From: Ailanthus altissimus
Lineage: Eukaryota; Streptophyta; Magnoliopsida; Sapindales; Simaroubaceae
Assembly: GCA_946807835.1 (NCBI GenBank)
Contig: OX327706.1
Location: forward strand, 26,215,001 to 26,279,000
Direction of reading: 5' to 3'
Length of the DNA: 64,000 nucleotides
Shown: one piece after another, positions 27,485 through 38,524 of the stretch
Layout: each line of letters starts with the position of its first letter
How positions within the stretch are numbered: position 1 is the first letter of the stretch
Program-made: the position numbers and the translations under genes
Notes under the pieces: model-generated
What the model saw: the letters and a program-made list of their open reading frames with translations, nothing else
Databases searched by the model: none
Told to the model about the DNA's origin: nothing

Positions 27485-27730
27485 TACCGAGAACCCCATC
27501 CCCGGAATCATGACGAACATGTTCGGTATCCCCTTCCCTCCCATTTTCTGCCGCAGGGCCTCCGTCAGGTCCGTGACATCGAGCAGCGCGAGGCCCGTGA
27601 TTTCGTCGACGATCCCGGATACCCTTTCCGAAGGCAGCCGCTGTGATGGAGTGCAGTAGTCACTTGCCGCAATCCGGGCAACGGCGATATTTGTAGAAAC
27701 TTGAGGGGTGCATTTGAAATTTCGGGACAC
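27189..27730 (-). CDS. Ribosomal protein L7/L12, mitochondrial type (frame interrupted at poly-C tract)
   Basis: L7/L12 forms the flexible stalk of the large ribosomal subunit that recruits translation factors. The C-terminal domain (27189 to about 27440) is intact: [20 protein letters not shown], then [17 protein letters not shown] and [20 protein letters not shown]. The N-terminal dimerisation domain (27500-27640) reads [19 protein letters not shown] and [12 protein letters not shown]. The hinge contains 33 consecutive C on the plus strand (27451-27483, G in the gene). That tract length places the two domains in different frames. The N-terminal frame is open up to about 27730 but has no in-frame ATG; ATGs at 27732 and 27795 are in another frame, so the start is unresolved. 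Either the tract is mis-assembled and the gene is normal, or the copy is damaged. Confidence 0.8.
27451..27483. repeat. 33-base poly-C homopolymer
   Basis: Thirty-three uninterrupted C on the plus strand lie in the Gly-rich hinge region of the L7/L12 gene. The run is flanked by GGCGGCG on one side and GTACCGAG on the other. No other G/C homopolymer of this kind occurs in the window. Confidence 0.97.
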
Positions 27731-27799
27731 ATGCGGGGAAATGATGCGTAAAAATCAAATTTGTTTCGGGGATTGATTTTGTCAATTGAATGCATTCAT

Positions 27800-28700
27800 C
27801 CGGTGAGTGGCGACACGGATTGATTTGCATAAACCCTACGTGGGCAAAGAGAGTTTTGATACGTTTTTACTTTCGGTTTGTGGATTTTTTGGTGCATTTA
27901 TTACGGAAGTGGGCAATTTTTTAACACTCACTTTTTTTAATTTCTTTGTAAATTTATTAATCATTTTTCTTTGAGCATTTCAATTTATTAATCATTTTGA
28001 CTTAAAGGTTTAACCAAAAAAAATATCATTACAAAAGATACAATTAATTTAAATTGTTGATTAGTGGCTGAAAAAAATATATTATTTATCATTTTATAAG
28101 TTCTTTGACATTATTTTACAAGAAGTATTTACATTTATTTTAAAAAAATTTAATGGGTATAATAAGAATTTGGGGTTAATGAAACAAATGAAAGCCGTCA
28201 AGCACCACTCTTTTCACCCCACGTGTTGAGTTTATTGATTTTATGGGTCCGGATTATTATTTGTTTTAACTCTAATTATTTTTAGAGTGTGTGAAGTAAG
28301 ATTAATTTAAGAAACGAAACTAATTTATGAAAATAATATTGCATCTATTGTGTCAATCATTTTATGATATTGAAATTGAAGTTTCAGTATAATATTAAAA
28401 ATAATTTAAATTATTAAATCAAATCAAGAAATTAAACATAATAACGTTCAACTATTAATCAATGAATATAAATAATCTCATTATCAATACAATTAAAATC
28501 AAAGATAAAATTTCGATTATTATATATATTTGAGAGTATTTTAAAATACTCATTCTCACGTGGGATAAGAATAGAGGGCTCAACTTAATTATTTAGAGAG
28601 ACGTAACTTTAAAATGGTAATAGTTAAGTTCAATGAACCCCAAAAAAGCAAGTCGCTCAAGTTCATTATTACTATTATCAAAACCAGCAATCATTTTACT
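27800..28700. other. Intergenic, AT-rich
   Basis: Upstream of the L7/L12 gene. I see only AT-rich spacer and short spurious frames here. Confidence 0.4.
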
Positions 28701-28705
28701 GTTTG

Positions 28706-28949
28706 CTTTGTTGTTGTGGTTCTAGTGGAGTTTCTACAGTTCGAATTCTGTTTCTGTTTCTATAATTTAATTGTTGTTGTCAAGTCACTGTTGCTGCATT
28801 CGAATCCTACTTTTTGTAACATCAAAAGCTTTGTTGTTGTAGTTCTAGTGGAGTTTCTACAGTTCGAATTCTGTTTCTGTTTCTATAATTTTATTGTTGC
28901 TGTCAAAGTTACTGTTGCTGCATTCAAATCCTACTTTTTGTAACATCAA
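28706..28949. repeat. Tandem duplication of a ~122-bp unit
   Basis: Unit 1 is 28706-28828 and unit 2 is 28829-28949. Both start CTTTGTTGTTGT and contain CTAGTGGAGTTTCTACAG and GAATTCTGTTTCTGTTTC, with only a handful of differences. The unit is non-coding as far as I can tell; the open frame running through it reflects low-complexity GTTGTT/TTTCTG sequence. Confidence 0.9.
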
Positions 28950-29589
28950 TTGAGTATAAGATTCTTTTTGAAGGAAAGAGTTACATTTCAAGCAATTATA
29001 TGAAATTCCCAGGATGTTGGTAGCCGGAGACTGTTCAATCTCCATGCCCATTGGCATTGCCGCAGTCTTACAATGCAAGGACTTGTTTGCATCTGTTATG
29101 ATAATAGCAATACATCACTGCCAATTGCCAACATCCAATTATGGTAGCAACTTTGTGTATAAGCAAAGCTCGAGGCTTTGGGGAGATGTTGCCATTTACT
29201 TGGATCAATATAATGACTAGAATTGCATGAATTATAGATGTAGTCTCGGGGATCCCAGTTTAGAAATTTTGCGTTTTGGTGCTGCAATTTAATGCCCATC
29301 TGGTCCTAGCTCTTTATTACTCTCTTTTGGAGACATTATGATTTAGATGATAATGAGATTTACACAGTACGGTACCAGCAGGCTGATTCATATGAATTAG
29401 TAAGCTTTATGTTCTGCTTTTAAATTCTTACAGGAAAAATAACATGATGTTTCAAGTTTCAACAATCACATAACCCGAAACCAACGGAAAAGTGTGATGA
29501 AATGAACATAAAACAGAGACTGAACGATAATTCATGCACAAAGCACGAAAATTTATTTCGTTGGAACAATAATTTGTATTGGAACTGTT
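28950..29589. other. Spacer downstream of the peroxidase gene
   Basis: No coding similarity was recognised. The last 100-200 bases are probably the peroxidase 3' UTR. Confidence 0.4.
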
Positions 29590-30907
<1,318 letters not shown>

Positions 30908-30932
30908 TCACTTACAAGACCAAGACTAGGTG

Positions 30933-30943
30933 CTATATATAAA
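30933..30943 (-). promoter_or_regulatory. Peroxidase TATA box
   Basis: TTTATATATAG on the minus strand lies about 55-65 bp upstream of the peroxidase ATG, a plausible distance for a TATA element with a short 5' UTR. Confidence 0.55.
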
Positions 30944-31299
30944 CGATTGAAGAGAGAATAACAAAACTTTCTATGATGAGAACTAAGATGGGATGTGGGT
31001 ATTTATAGAGGAGAATTGTAGGGAACAAAAAAATTTGGAGTCGGTAACTAACAGCTTCACCTTCACAACAACTTGAGTAGAAATAGTGGCCATTTAAGCC
31101 TGGAGTTGGTAGCTTTCTATGCTTCTATTGACTAGTTCAATTCAATATGATATATAGTTGTAAGCATTTCTTCTCCACTAATTATTACATTGAAGCATAA
31201 TTAACTTTTTGCAGTACAATCATGAATGTGTTTTGTGCCGACAATTGCCTAAGCTTGAATAAAAATTAATGTTTAGTGAGTGAAAATTTCTTATTCCTA

Positions 31300-31899
31300 T
31301 CTATTTTTCTTTTTTTTTAAAAAAAAAAAAAATTTGTAGTACAATAAACTTAACTTGCACAGGAATTAGTACATTCGGTTAAATTTCATTAGTCTCTCTA
31401 TAATGGTAATTGCATTTTGATTTTAACATCTCATCTTCATTATGTCATTGAAAACTTGATACTTAAGGTATAATCTTGCTCAGCATTAATTATTTATTGT
31501 CACGTTCGAAGAGTTCATTGAGTAACAAAATTCCCTTCTCATGTATGTTCAATTTTTTTTTCTGCTTATTGAAATGAAGTCGGAGGGACAGGAACGTAGC
31601 CCTTTTGCTTCTTGTACACTTGTATTTTTTTTTTTTTAGCATGCAATTGATGAGTGGACGTTAAGTAATAAATCAGTTAGAAAGAAGCGGTTCAAAATAA
31701 AAGTGACAATTCGAGAGGAATTAATTAATACACACGTAGCTTAAACAATCATGAATGCGTTGTATGTTCATAATTATTTGAATTCACATAAAAAATAAAG
31801 GAAAAAGATTGATGTTTGATGAATATGATTTGTCTCGTGGTCGTTGGAATTCAAAGTAAAAATAGAATATTTTATAGGTAAAATTTCGCATCCTCAATT

Positions 31900-31940
<41 letters not shown>

Positions 31941-32192
31941 ACAGATAATTAAACCTAATAATTACTCGAAGATATACGCATTTAGGGCTAGCCCCTGTTG
32001 CAACATCTATGAATCTCCTTATCTTAGATTAGGAAGTTCGAGTCCTAATTGACGTTAGGATAATGTAATTGTTCCTTCAATTAATTATTAGGTTATACGT
32101 ATTGTTTCTGATGATTTTATAGGATATACTTAAAGATGTGTGCTTAGAGTTGTAGATATTATTTTTGATGATTTTGTAAGTTAAATAAAATG
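31300..32192. other. AT-rich spacer with (AT)n and a short inverted repeat
   Basis: Contains an (AT)n microsatellite at about 31903-31937. A perfect 13-bp inverted repeat, AACCTAATAATTA at 31952-31964 and its complement at 32082-32094, encloses about 117 bp that include a B-box-like GTTCGAGTCC. This could be a decayed SINE or MITE, but there is not enough to name it. No gene was seen. Confidence 0.35.
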
Positions 32193-32197
32193 TATTT

Positions 32198-33148
32198 TGT
32201 TAAAAAATTGATGATTTAATAATCTTAGTTATATAAGAATTGAGATGAATATTAAAGTAGAGAGTCACAAAAAGTCTAGAACTCATGGGATATGTATGAA
32301 GAAGTTTAGGACGTGTGAGACATGAAGAAGGAAGTAAAATGGGACTTGAAGACGCGAAAGAAACGAAGAAATCGCGAGGGAGCTTCCAGCGCCGCAGCGC
32401 CCAGGGATGAGCGCCGCGGCGCCTAGACGCGTCAGAATGTCCATTTTAGTTCGGGATTTTGAGTTTTGAAAAGTTTTGGACTTCCAAAACAAGTGGACTC
32501 TTACTCCAACAAGGAATAGGGTTTGTAAGCACGAAAAACACTCTATATAAACACTTGTAAACTTTGTTTAAGATTAAGCATCTAAGGTTTCAAGATGTAA
32601 CCACACGAGAGAATAGAGGAGTTAGGTAGGCACTAAGTGCATGGTCCACTAGGGTGTAATCTTTAGAGGTGTTTTCTTCTTTAGGTTCTTTGAGTGAATA
32701 AAAGAGAAACACCATAAATCCTTTTGACTTAGATGCTCAGGCTATTCTTGTATTCCCAGTAAAAATCTCATATAAGGAGATACTAAGAGATCTTAGGGAG
32801 TCATAATGATCAAAAGTAGATGCTTAGATGTCTCTATGGGAGATACTAAGGGGTCTTGTGGGATCATTGATGATGTAAGAAGATACTTAGTGATCTATTT
32901 TAATAGTAAGAAGCTGGATCATAGATCCTCCGTGGACGTAGGCAATTTTGGGCCGAACCACGTATATCTTGTGTTTGGTGATTAGTTTGTTTTCTTTATT
33001 TTTATTAGTGTGTTAATCTTATATGTTCTTACTTATGGTGTGAGTTATAGTTTTTCGCTGCACATAGAGTAAAAGGGGTATAAAGGTTGTGGCTTAGTCG
33101 ATGCCATTAGGGTGTCCAATTGAATTGCATGGCTTAATATCCTCAACA
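32198..33148 (+). repeat. 5' LTR
   Basis: Starts TG and ends CA. It has a TATA box (CTATATAAA, near 32543) and an AATAAA-type signal (GAATAAAAGAG, near 32695). A GC-rich module at about 32386-32432 contains AGCGCCGCGGCGC inside otherwise AT-rich DNA. It matches the 3' LTR over its full length with scattered differences. Confidence 0.9.
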
Positions 33149-33151
33149 ATT

Positions 33152-33271
33152 TGGTATCAGAGTTAGGTTGAAGCTACAAACTGGTATCAAAGCTTAGGGT
33201 GAAGTACAAACTGATATCAAAGCTTGAGTTGAAGTCCAAATTGATATCAAAGCATGGGTTAAAGTCCAGAT
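33152..33271 (+). repeat. Four tandem 30-bp units derived from the primer-binding site
   Basis: Units at 33152-33181, 33182-33211, 33212-33241 and 33242-33271 each begin TGGTATCARAG or TGATATCAAAG, followed by a related 19-20 bp tail ending in ACAAAC, CCAAAT or CCAGAT. The first unit holds the PBS at the expected place after the 5' LTR. The other three look like tandem copies of PBS plus flank. Confidence 0.85.
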
Positions 33272-34346
33272 TACAGAGCATAGGTAGTAGTGTCAGATTG
33301 CAGAGCAAAGGTTGTCAACTATAAGGACTCACAAATATAAGAGAAGAACAATAGGGAAGATGATTATCTGAAAGAGGAAAAGATGATAGCCTTATTGGGG
33401 AGTTTTATTTTTTGAGTAAGGCTTACTCTTAAGAAGAAGACTACCAAGAAGATGGTGTCATCTAGATCTTACTTAGAAGAATCATTCAGATTGAACACAA
33501 AATAAAGATGGAAAAAGAAGAACAATCAAGATTAATGGGCAGATCCAAAAAGGTATCTAAGGCACTCAAAGGGATAGTCCTAAGAGAAAGACAAAGATAG
33601 AAGGAAGGTGGATTTGCAAGTCTGTTGGATGACTAGGTAAAGACCTTGATTACATGAGAGCTTTTGGAGGAATCAATATCTGATGAACGAATTATTTTTG
33701 GGATCTAGGGTAGTGTTTTCATATGAGTCATGAAGAATCGTTATTTACTAATTGGAGTAATATGACTTATGGTAAAGTCATAAGGGATTGGTAGGATAAG
33801 ATTGAGACTACATAGTGAAAAAACAAGGGAGGGACTAGGTATAAGATTTTATTCCTCATCTCATGAAGACCTAGAGGAATCGGGACTGCTAAATCAAAAT
33901 AAGGAGATTTATGGAAGGCATACAGAAGGAACACTAAATAGGAAAGCAAAAGGATCGAGGGCGTGATAAAGCACAAAGTGAGGCTATGTGCTTATAGAAA
34001 AGTGCTTAGAATGGGATTAACATAGGGTTGATTTGAAACAAACCATAAAGCAGTTTTTGATATATCACTTTGTGGCAGGGGTTGAAAGAGAATGTGTGAG
34101 AAGAGTAGCAATGGCGAAAATGTGTTTTCACTATTAAGGGTTATGGTCATGGTGTTTTCGGGACATAGAAGATCATAACATTGAACTACTCTAGACATCA
34201 ACATTCAGGAATCTTTGGAGATCGTAGTCGCAAGAGCCTTAATTGAGTCAGGGACTTGACTTATATACCATACTAGTGAGCATTGGTCAAGAAGGGGTGA
34301 CGATGATTAGCTTCATAAGGAGAGATTTTGAATCAATGAGAGGATT

Positions 34347-35355
34347 TATTGAAAAATTGGTGATTCAACAATCTTGGTTAGACAAGAATTGAAATGAATA
34401 CCAAAGTGGAGAGTCACAAGAAGTCTAGAACGTGTGGGACACATATGGAGAAGTCTAGGACGTGTGGGACACGAAGGGGGAAGTAAAACGGGACTTGAAA
34501 ACGCGAAGGAACGAAAAAATCACGAGGGAGCTTCCAGCGCTGCGGCGCTCAACACAAAAGACCAGCGCCACGGCGATGGGCGTGAGAAGTGCCAGCGCTG
34601 CAGCGCCTAAGGATGAGCGCCGCGGCGCCCATACGCATCAGGATGTCCGTTTTGGTTTGAAATTTCGAGTTTTGGAAAGTTTTAGACTTTCAAAACAAGT
34701 GGACTCTTACTCCAACAAGGTTTAGGGTTTGTAGACATGAAATACACCCTATATAAACACTTGTAAACCATTGTTTAAGATTAAATATCTAAGGTTTCAA
34801 GATGTAACCATAAGAGAGAATAGAGGAGTTAAGTAGGCACTAAGTGCGTGATGCACTAGGGTGTAACCTTTGGGGGTGTTTTCTTCTTTAAGTTCTTTGA
34901 GTGAATAAAAGAGAAACATTATAGATCCTTTTGGCTTAGATGCTCTGGCTATTCTTGTATTCCTTGTAAAAATCTCTTATAAGGAGATACTAAGAGATCT
35001 TAGGGAGTCATAATGATCAAAAGTAGATGCTTAAATGTCTCTATAGGAGATACTAAGGGGTCTTGTGGGATCATTAATGATTTAAGAAGATACTTAGTGA
35101 TCTATTTCAATAGTAAGAAGCTGGATCATGGATCCTCCGTGGACGTAGGCAATTTTAGGCCGAACCACGTATATTTTGTATCTTGTGATTAGTTTGTTTT
35201 CTTTATTTTTATTAGTGTGTTAATCTTATGTGTTCTTATTTATGGTGTGAGTTATAATTTTTCGCTGTACATAGAGTAAAATAGGTATCAAAATTGTGAC
35301 TTAATTAATGCCATTAGGATATCCAATTGAAGTGCATGACTTAATATTCGTAACA
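34347..35355 (+). repeat. 3' LTR
   Basis: Homologous to 32198-33148 and ends CA; the initial TG is TA here. It is longer because a GC-rich module of about 58 bp with CCAGCGCTGCRGCGC is present twice (about 34534-34591 and 34592-34640). The TATA box is near 34750. Open frames crossing this LTR are not genes. Confidence 0.9.
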
Positions 35356-35360
35356 TATTT

Positions 35361-36638
35361 AAAATTATACATATTATTTTTAATAACTCTAATAATATAA
35401 TTTAATATAAATATCAATAATATAGGGTGTGCTTAAAGTTTTACCTATTGTTTCCGATCTTCTTATCAATGTGTTTAAAATTACACTTGTTTTGATAATT
35501 CTAATAACGTAGTGGGATATAAAAGTGAATGGTGCAATGACAGTTGTCTAAAAACAATTACTTGAAGATATACTTTCAAGTGCTTCAATCTGGTACTATT
35601 TTTTTAAACGTTTTGAGTCTATAAATGAAGAAAGTCCGAGACAGAAAGACCCAAAAGAGTTGGGCGTAGACTCAACTGCTCTGTGGAAAAACTCCATCAA
35701 CTCCAATTTTTTAATAAAAAGTAAAAATAACGCAAAATCTGAATGTGAAAGGCAAATCAGAAATGCTATAAAAAAAAAATAAAGAAAAAAAAAAGCATGA
35801 ATGATTTTGAAATATTCATAGTCTTCTTGACTTTCGTTTACCCAGCCAGTCGTATTCAATAACAAACTTCTGGACCATCAAGTTACTTGCAGAACACCGT
35901 GCTTTGTTTTTACTCTATTTTCACACAATTATAGATAATATTACTTCATATATATAATATTATAATGCCGTGTCTTTTTGACTTCAATCTTGTTAGCTCT
36001 GTCTTTTATAAAATGGGATATAGATGACATCTTACATAAAGCATGGTGTGAGAATATTAGGTCAATCCGATTAAACCAATAAAATGATAAAGAAGTAAAA
36101 GCATAGCTAGGGTTTTGGACTTTGGACACCTACTCCTCAAAAGTTGTCTAAATTTAACACTTGGTATGCAAGCGACCTCTTCGATTTAAGAGACCTAATT
36201 AGTATAGGGGCTATAGGCTTTAGCCTTTTGACTCTTTCTAAAATGATTAGGAGAGACAAAATAATTGATTTTAATGTTCCTTTTGCATGATAATATGATT
36301 GAAGCATCATTCTTATTGACGAATTGTTCGAAAATAGTTATTTTCATTATAAAAATTTATTTTAGTCATAATATAAATTTATAAATTTTATTAGTTACGC
36401 GTTTATTTTTCGTACTATTTTACTTTTTAAGTATTTTCTCTCTCTCTATAAATTATTTAAAATTTTAATTCAAAATATATTTTAAAATTAATAAAATTAA
36501 AATAAAATATGTAAAAAATTAATAAATTGATTAAAAATAACTAAAAAATTATAAAAAATAAACAAAATCAAGTAAAAGAATCAAAGAAAAAAGTTAAAGT
36601 ATAGCCTTGCGCACTCTTCGCGCCACGTTTTATGTGTA
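35361..36638. other. AT-rich intergenic spacer
   Basis: No gene, RNA or transposon structure was recognised. The region right after the LTR element is generic AT-rich DNA. Confidence 0.4.
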
Positions 36639-36769
36639 GGGCATGGCATGAGTTGGGGTCTCACGCAATATCTTGCGCGCGAGGCATTGTGAGAGTTGGG
36701 GCCTCACGCCATACTTTGCGCGGAAGGCGGGGTGCGGGTTGAGGTCTCGCGCCACACCCCTCGTGATGC
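36639..36769. repeat. GC-rich island of three ~43-bp imperfect tandem units
   Basis: Units at 36639-36682, 36683-36725 and 36726-36769 share the core GAGTTGGGGTCTCACGC or a close variant (GAGAGTTGGGGCCTCACGCC, GCGGGTTGAGGTCTCGCGCC). The island is strongly GC-rich in a region that is otherwise mostly A and T. An open frame through it is compositional. Confidence 0.75.
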
Positions 36770-36799
36770 ACGGCACGAGGCCTATCTCGCACCTCACAA

Positions 36800-38223
36800 T
36801 TTTGGATTTTTTTTTTATTTTTGTTTTCAATTTTTTTAAAAAATTAATTTACAAAATTATTTGTTCTCAATTTATAAAATATTTTTTAAAATTTATTTGA
36901 ATAAAATATTAATAAATTTACATAAACATTCGATCTACTATTTTTAAAAATAAGATTTGAAAGTGATAATAATTTTAAGATTTGAGATATGATAATTTTA
37001 AAAAGAAAAATGAATAGTTTAAGAGTTTAAAAGATAATATGGTCTCAAAATTTTTTATTATTATTTATTCTTAATAAAAATATATTCATTAAAAAAATTA
37101 AACTATTTTTAGACAATTTCCTTCTTTGTAAGTAATCGTGCTGACCACCCACGTGGCAAGTCGATGAATCAGAATTTTCTTATGTCCATGTCCATGCAGC
37201 GTAGCATGATTAGCGTTTTAGACTAGGCCTCTCCTCGCTTTAAGCTAAAATTTCAACATGTAGCAAAGATTAAGATTTTTGCCTTGAAGCAAAGCACACA
37301 CGTCTATCTCCCAACCACCTGATTGATTAGGGGGTAAAAAAAAAAAACAGTAACACTATGATTACATTAAATTTTTTTTGATAATGTTTAGTTATAATTA
37401 AAAAATAACTTTTAAAAAATAAAAAAATTATTTTATTTTTATTTTTAAAAGTTTAAATTTTGAATTTTTGAGAATAAATTTTTTTTAATTTTTTTAATAT
37501 AGTATAATGTCACTATACTTTAATAATATTTTTTTATTTTTATATTGTAACCTTAATAAAAATAAATTTTATTTAATTAATATATTTTAATATTTTTTTA
37601 AAAGTTATTATATCTCTAATTCTTCATATTTTTACAAGAATTTATCAAAAATTATTTACATTTTAATTTTTATACAAAATATAATAATTTATATTAATTT
37701 ATTAATTAATATATTGATTTTACTTAATTATTATTTTTTTAATAATTTAAATTTTAAAAAATACATGATAAATTTAATCTTATATATATAAAATATCAAA
37801 TTGTTTAAAATTTGAATATAAATTTTATTAAGTGTTATTTTTAATAATTTAATAATAAATAAATATTTTTAACAATGTATAACTAAACGATCTAATATTT
37901 CAAAAAAAAAAAATTTAATTAACAATCAAATGACTAGTTATTTTTTCTTAAAAATTTTATTTTTAAATACTCCATTTAAAAAACTTAATCAAATAAATTT
38001 TTAATGTGTTATTAATTTATGATTATTATTTGTGAGATAGTTATTGACTTTTTAATTTTTATTAATGTAAAAATTAATACAATATTAGTTAATAATAAAT
38101 ATATTAAATATTATATCAAAGTAAAATTTTTATTTTTGTTAGTTTAAAAAAAACTTTTGATATTAAAAAAAAAAATTCTTTTCACCAATAAAAAAATCTA
38201 ACCAAATGAGTGCCAAGAGAAAT
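36800..38223. other. Very AT-rich intergenic spacer
   Basis: Extremely AT-rich, mostly A/T runs. I found no gene. Confidence 0.45.
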
Positions 38224-38299
38224 ACAAATGTATATCCCTACCATATAAATCTAACACTACTCACAAATGTATATCCCTACCATATAAATCTAACACTAA
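38224..38299. repeat. 39-bp direct tandem repeat, two copies
   Basis: The unit begins ACAAATGTATATCCCTACC and is repeated almost perfectly at 38224 and 38263. Confidence 0.85.
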
Positions 38300-38524
38300 T
38301 AAAAAAAATATTCAAAATATTCCCAACACCAAGTAACAAACTATTGATAGGACTTCCGATTACAACCCACTAAAAATGTTTGTTAAGGGTTTGTGATCTT
38401 CCTAATATCTGTAATTTCCCACATGTAGATTTGCTTCTAAGAACTTCAGTGGCGTGTAATTTTCCCCCTTCTGGGCACTATTGCAATATGCAGAAAAGTT
38501 GAAACATAGCTAGGTACGTGGATT

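Larger units (their letters stand above)
32193..35360 (+). mobile_element. Non-autonomous LTR retrotransposon (LARD/TRIM-like)
   Basis: A complete element: 5' LTR 32198-33148, internal region 33149-34346 (about 1.2 kb), 3' LTR 34347-35355, flanked by the 5-bp TSD TATTT (32193-32197 and 35356-35360). A primer-binding site TGGTATCAGAG (33152-33162), complementary to the initiator methionine tRNA 3' end, follows the 5' LTR after 2 bp. A purine-rich tract (AATGAGAGGA, near 34336-34345) precedes the 3' LTR. I see no gag, protease, integrase or RT coding in the internal region, so it must have moved with enzymes from another element. LTRs differ by many substitutions and a 58-bp duplication, so it is not young. 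Orientation is set by PBS and PPT. Confidence 0.9.

Noticed and set aside
27099..27659. 186-codon plus-strand frame with poly-Pro
   Set aside because: It is antisense to the L7/L12 gene; the poly-Pro is the poly-C tract read on the other strand.
34462..34725. 87-codon frame in the 3' LTR
   Set aside because: It lies within the LTR over the GC-rich module and has no protein similarity; the 5' LTR does not preserve it.
36630..36900. Open frames through the GC-rich island
   Set aside because: They are caused by local composition of the tandem repeat on both strands.
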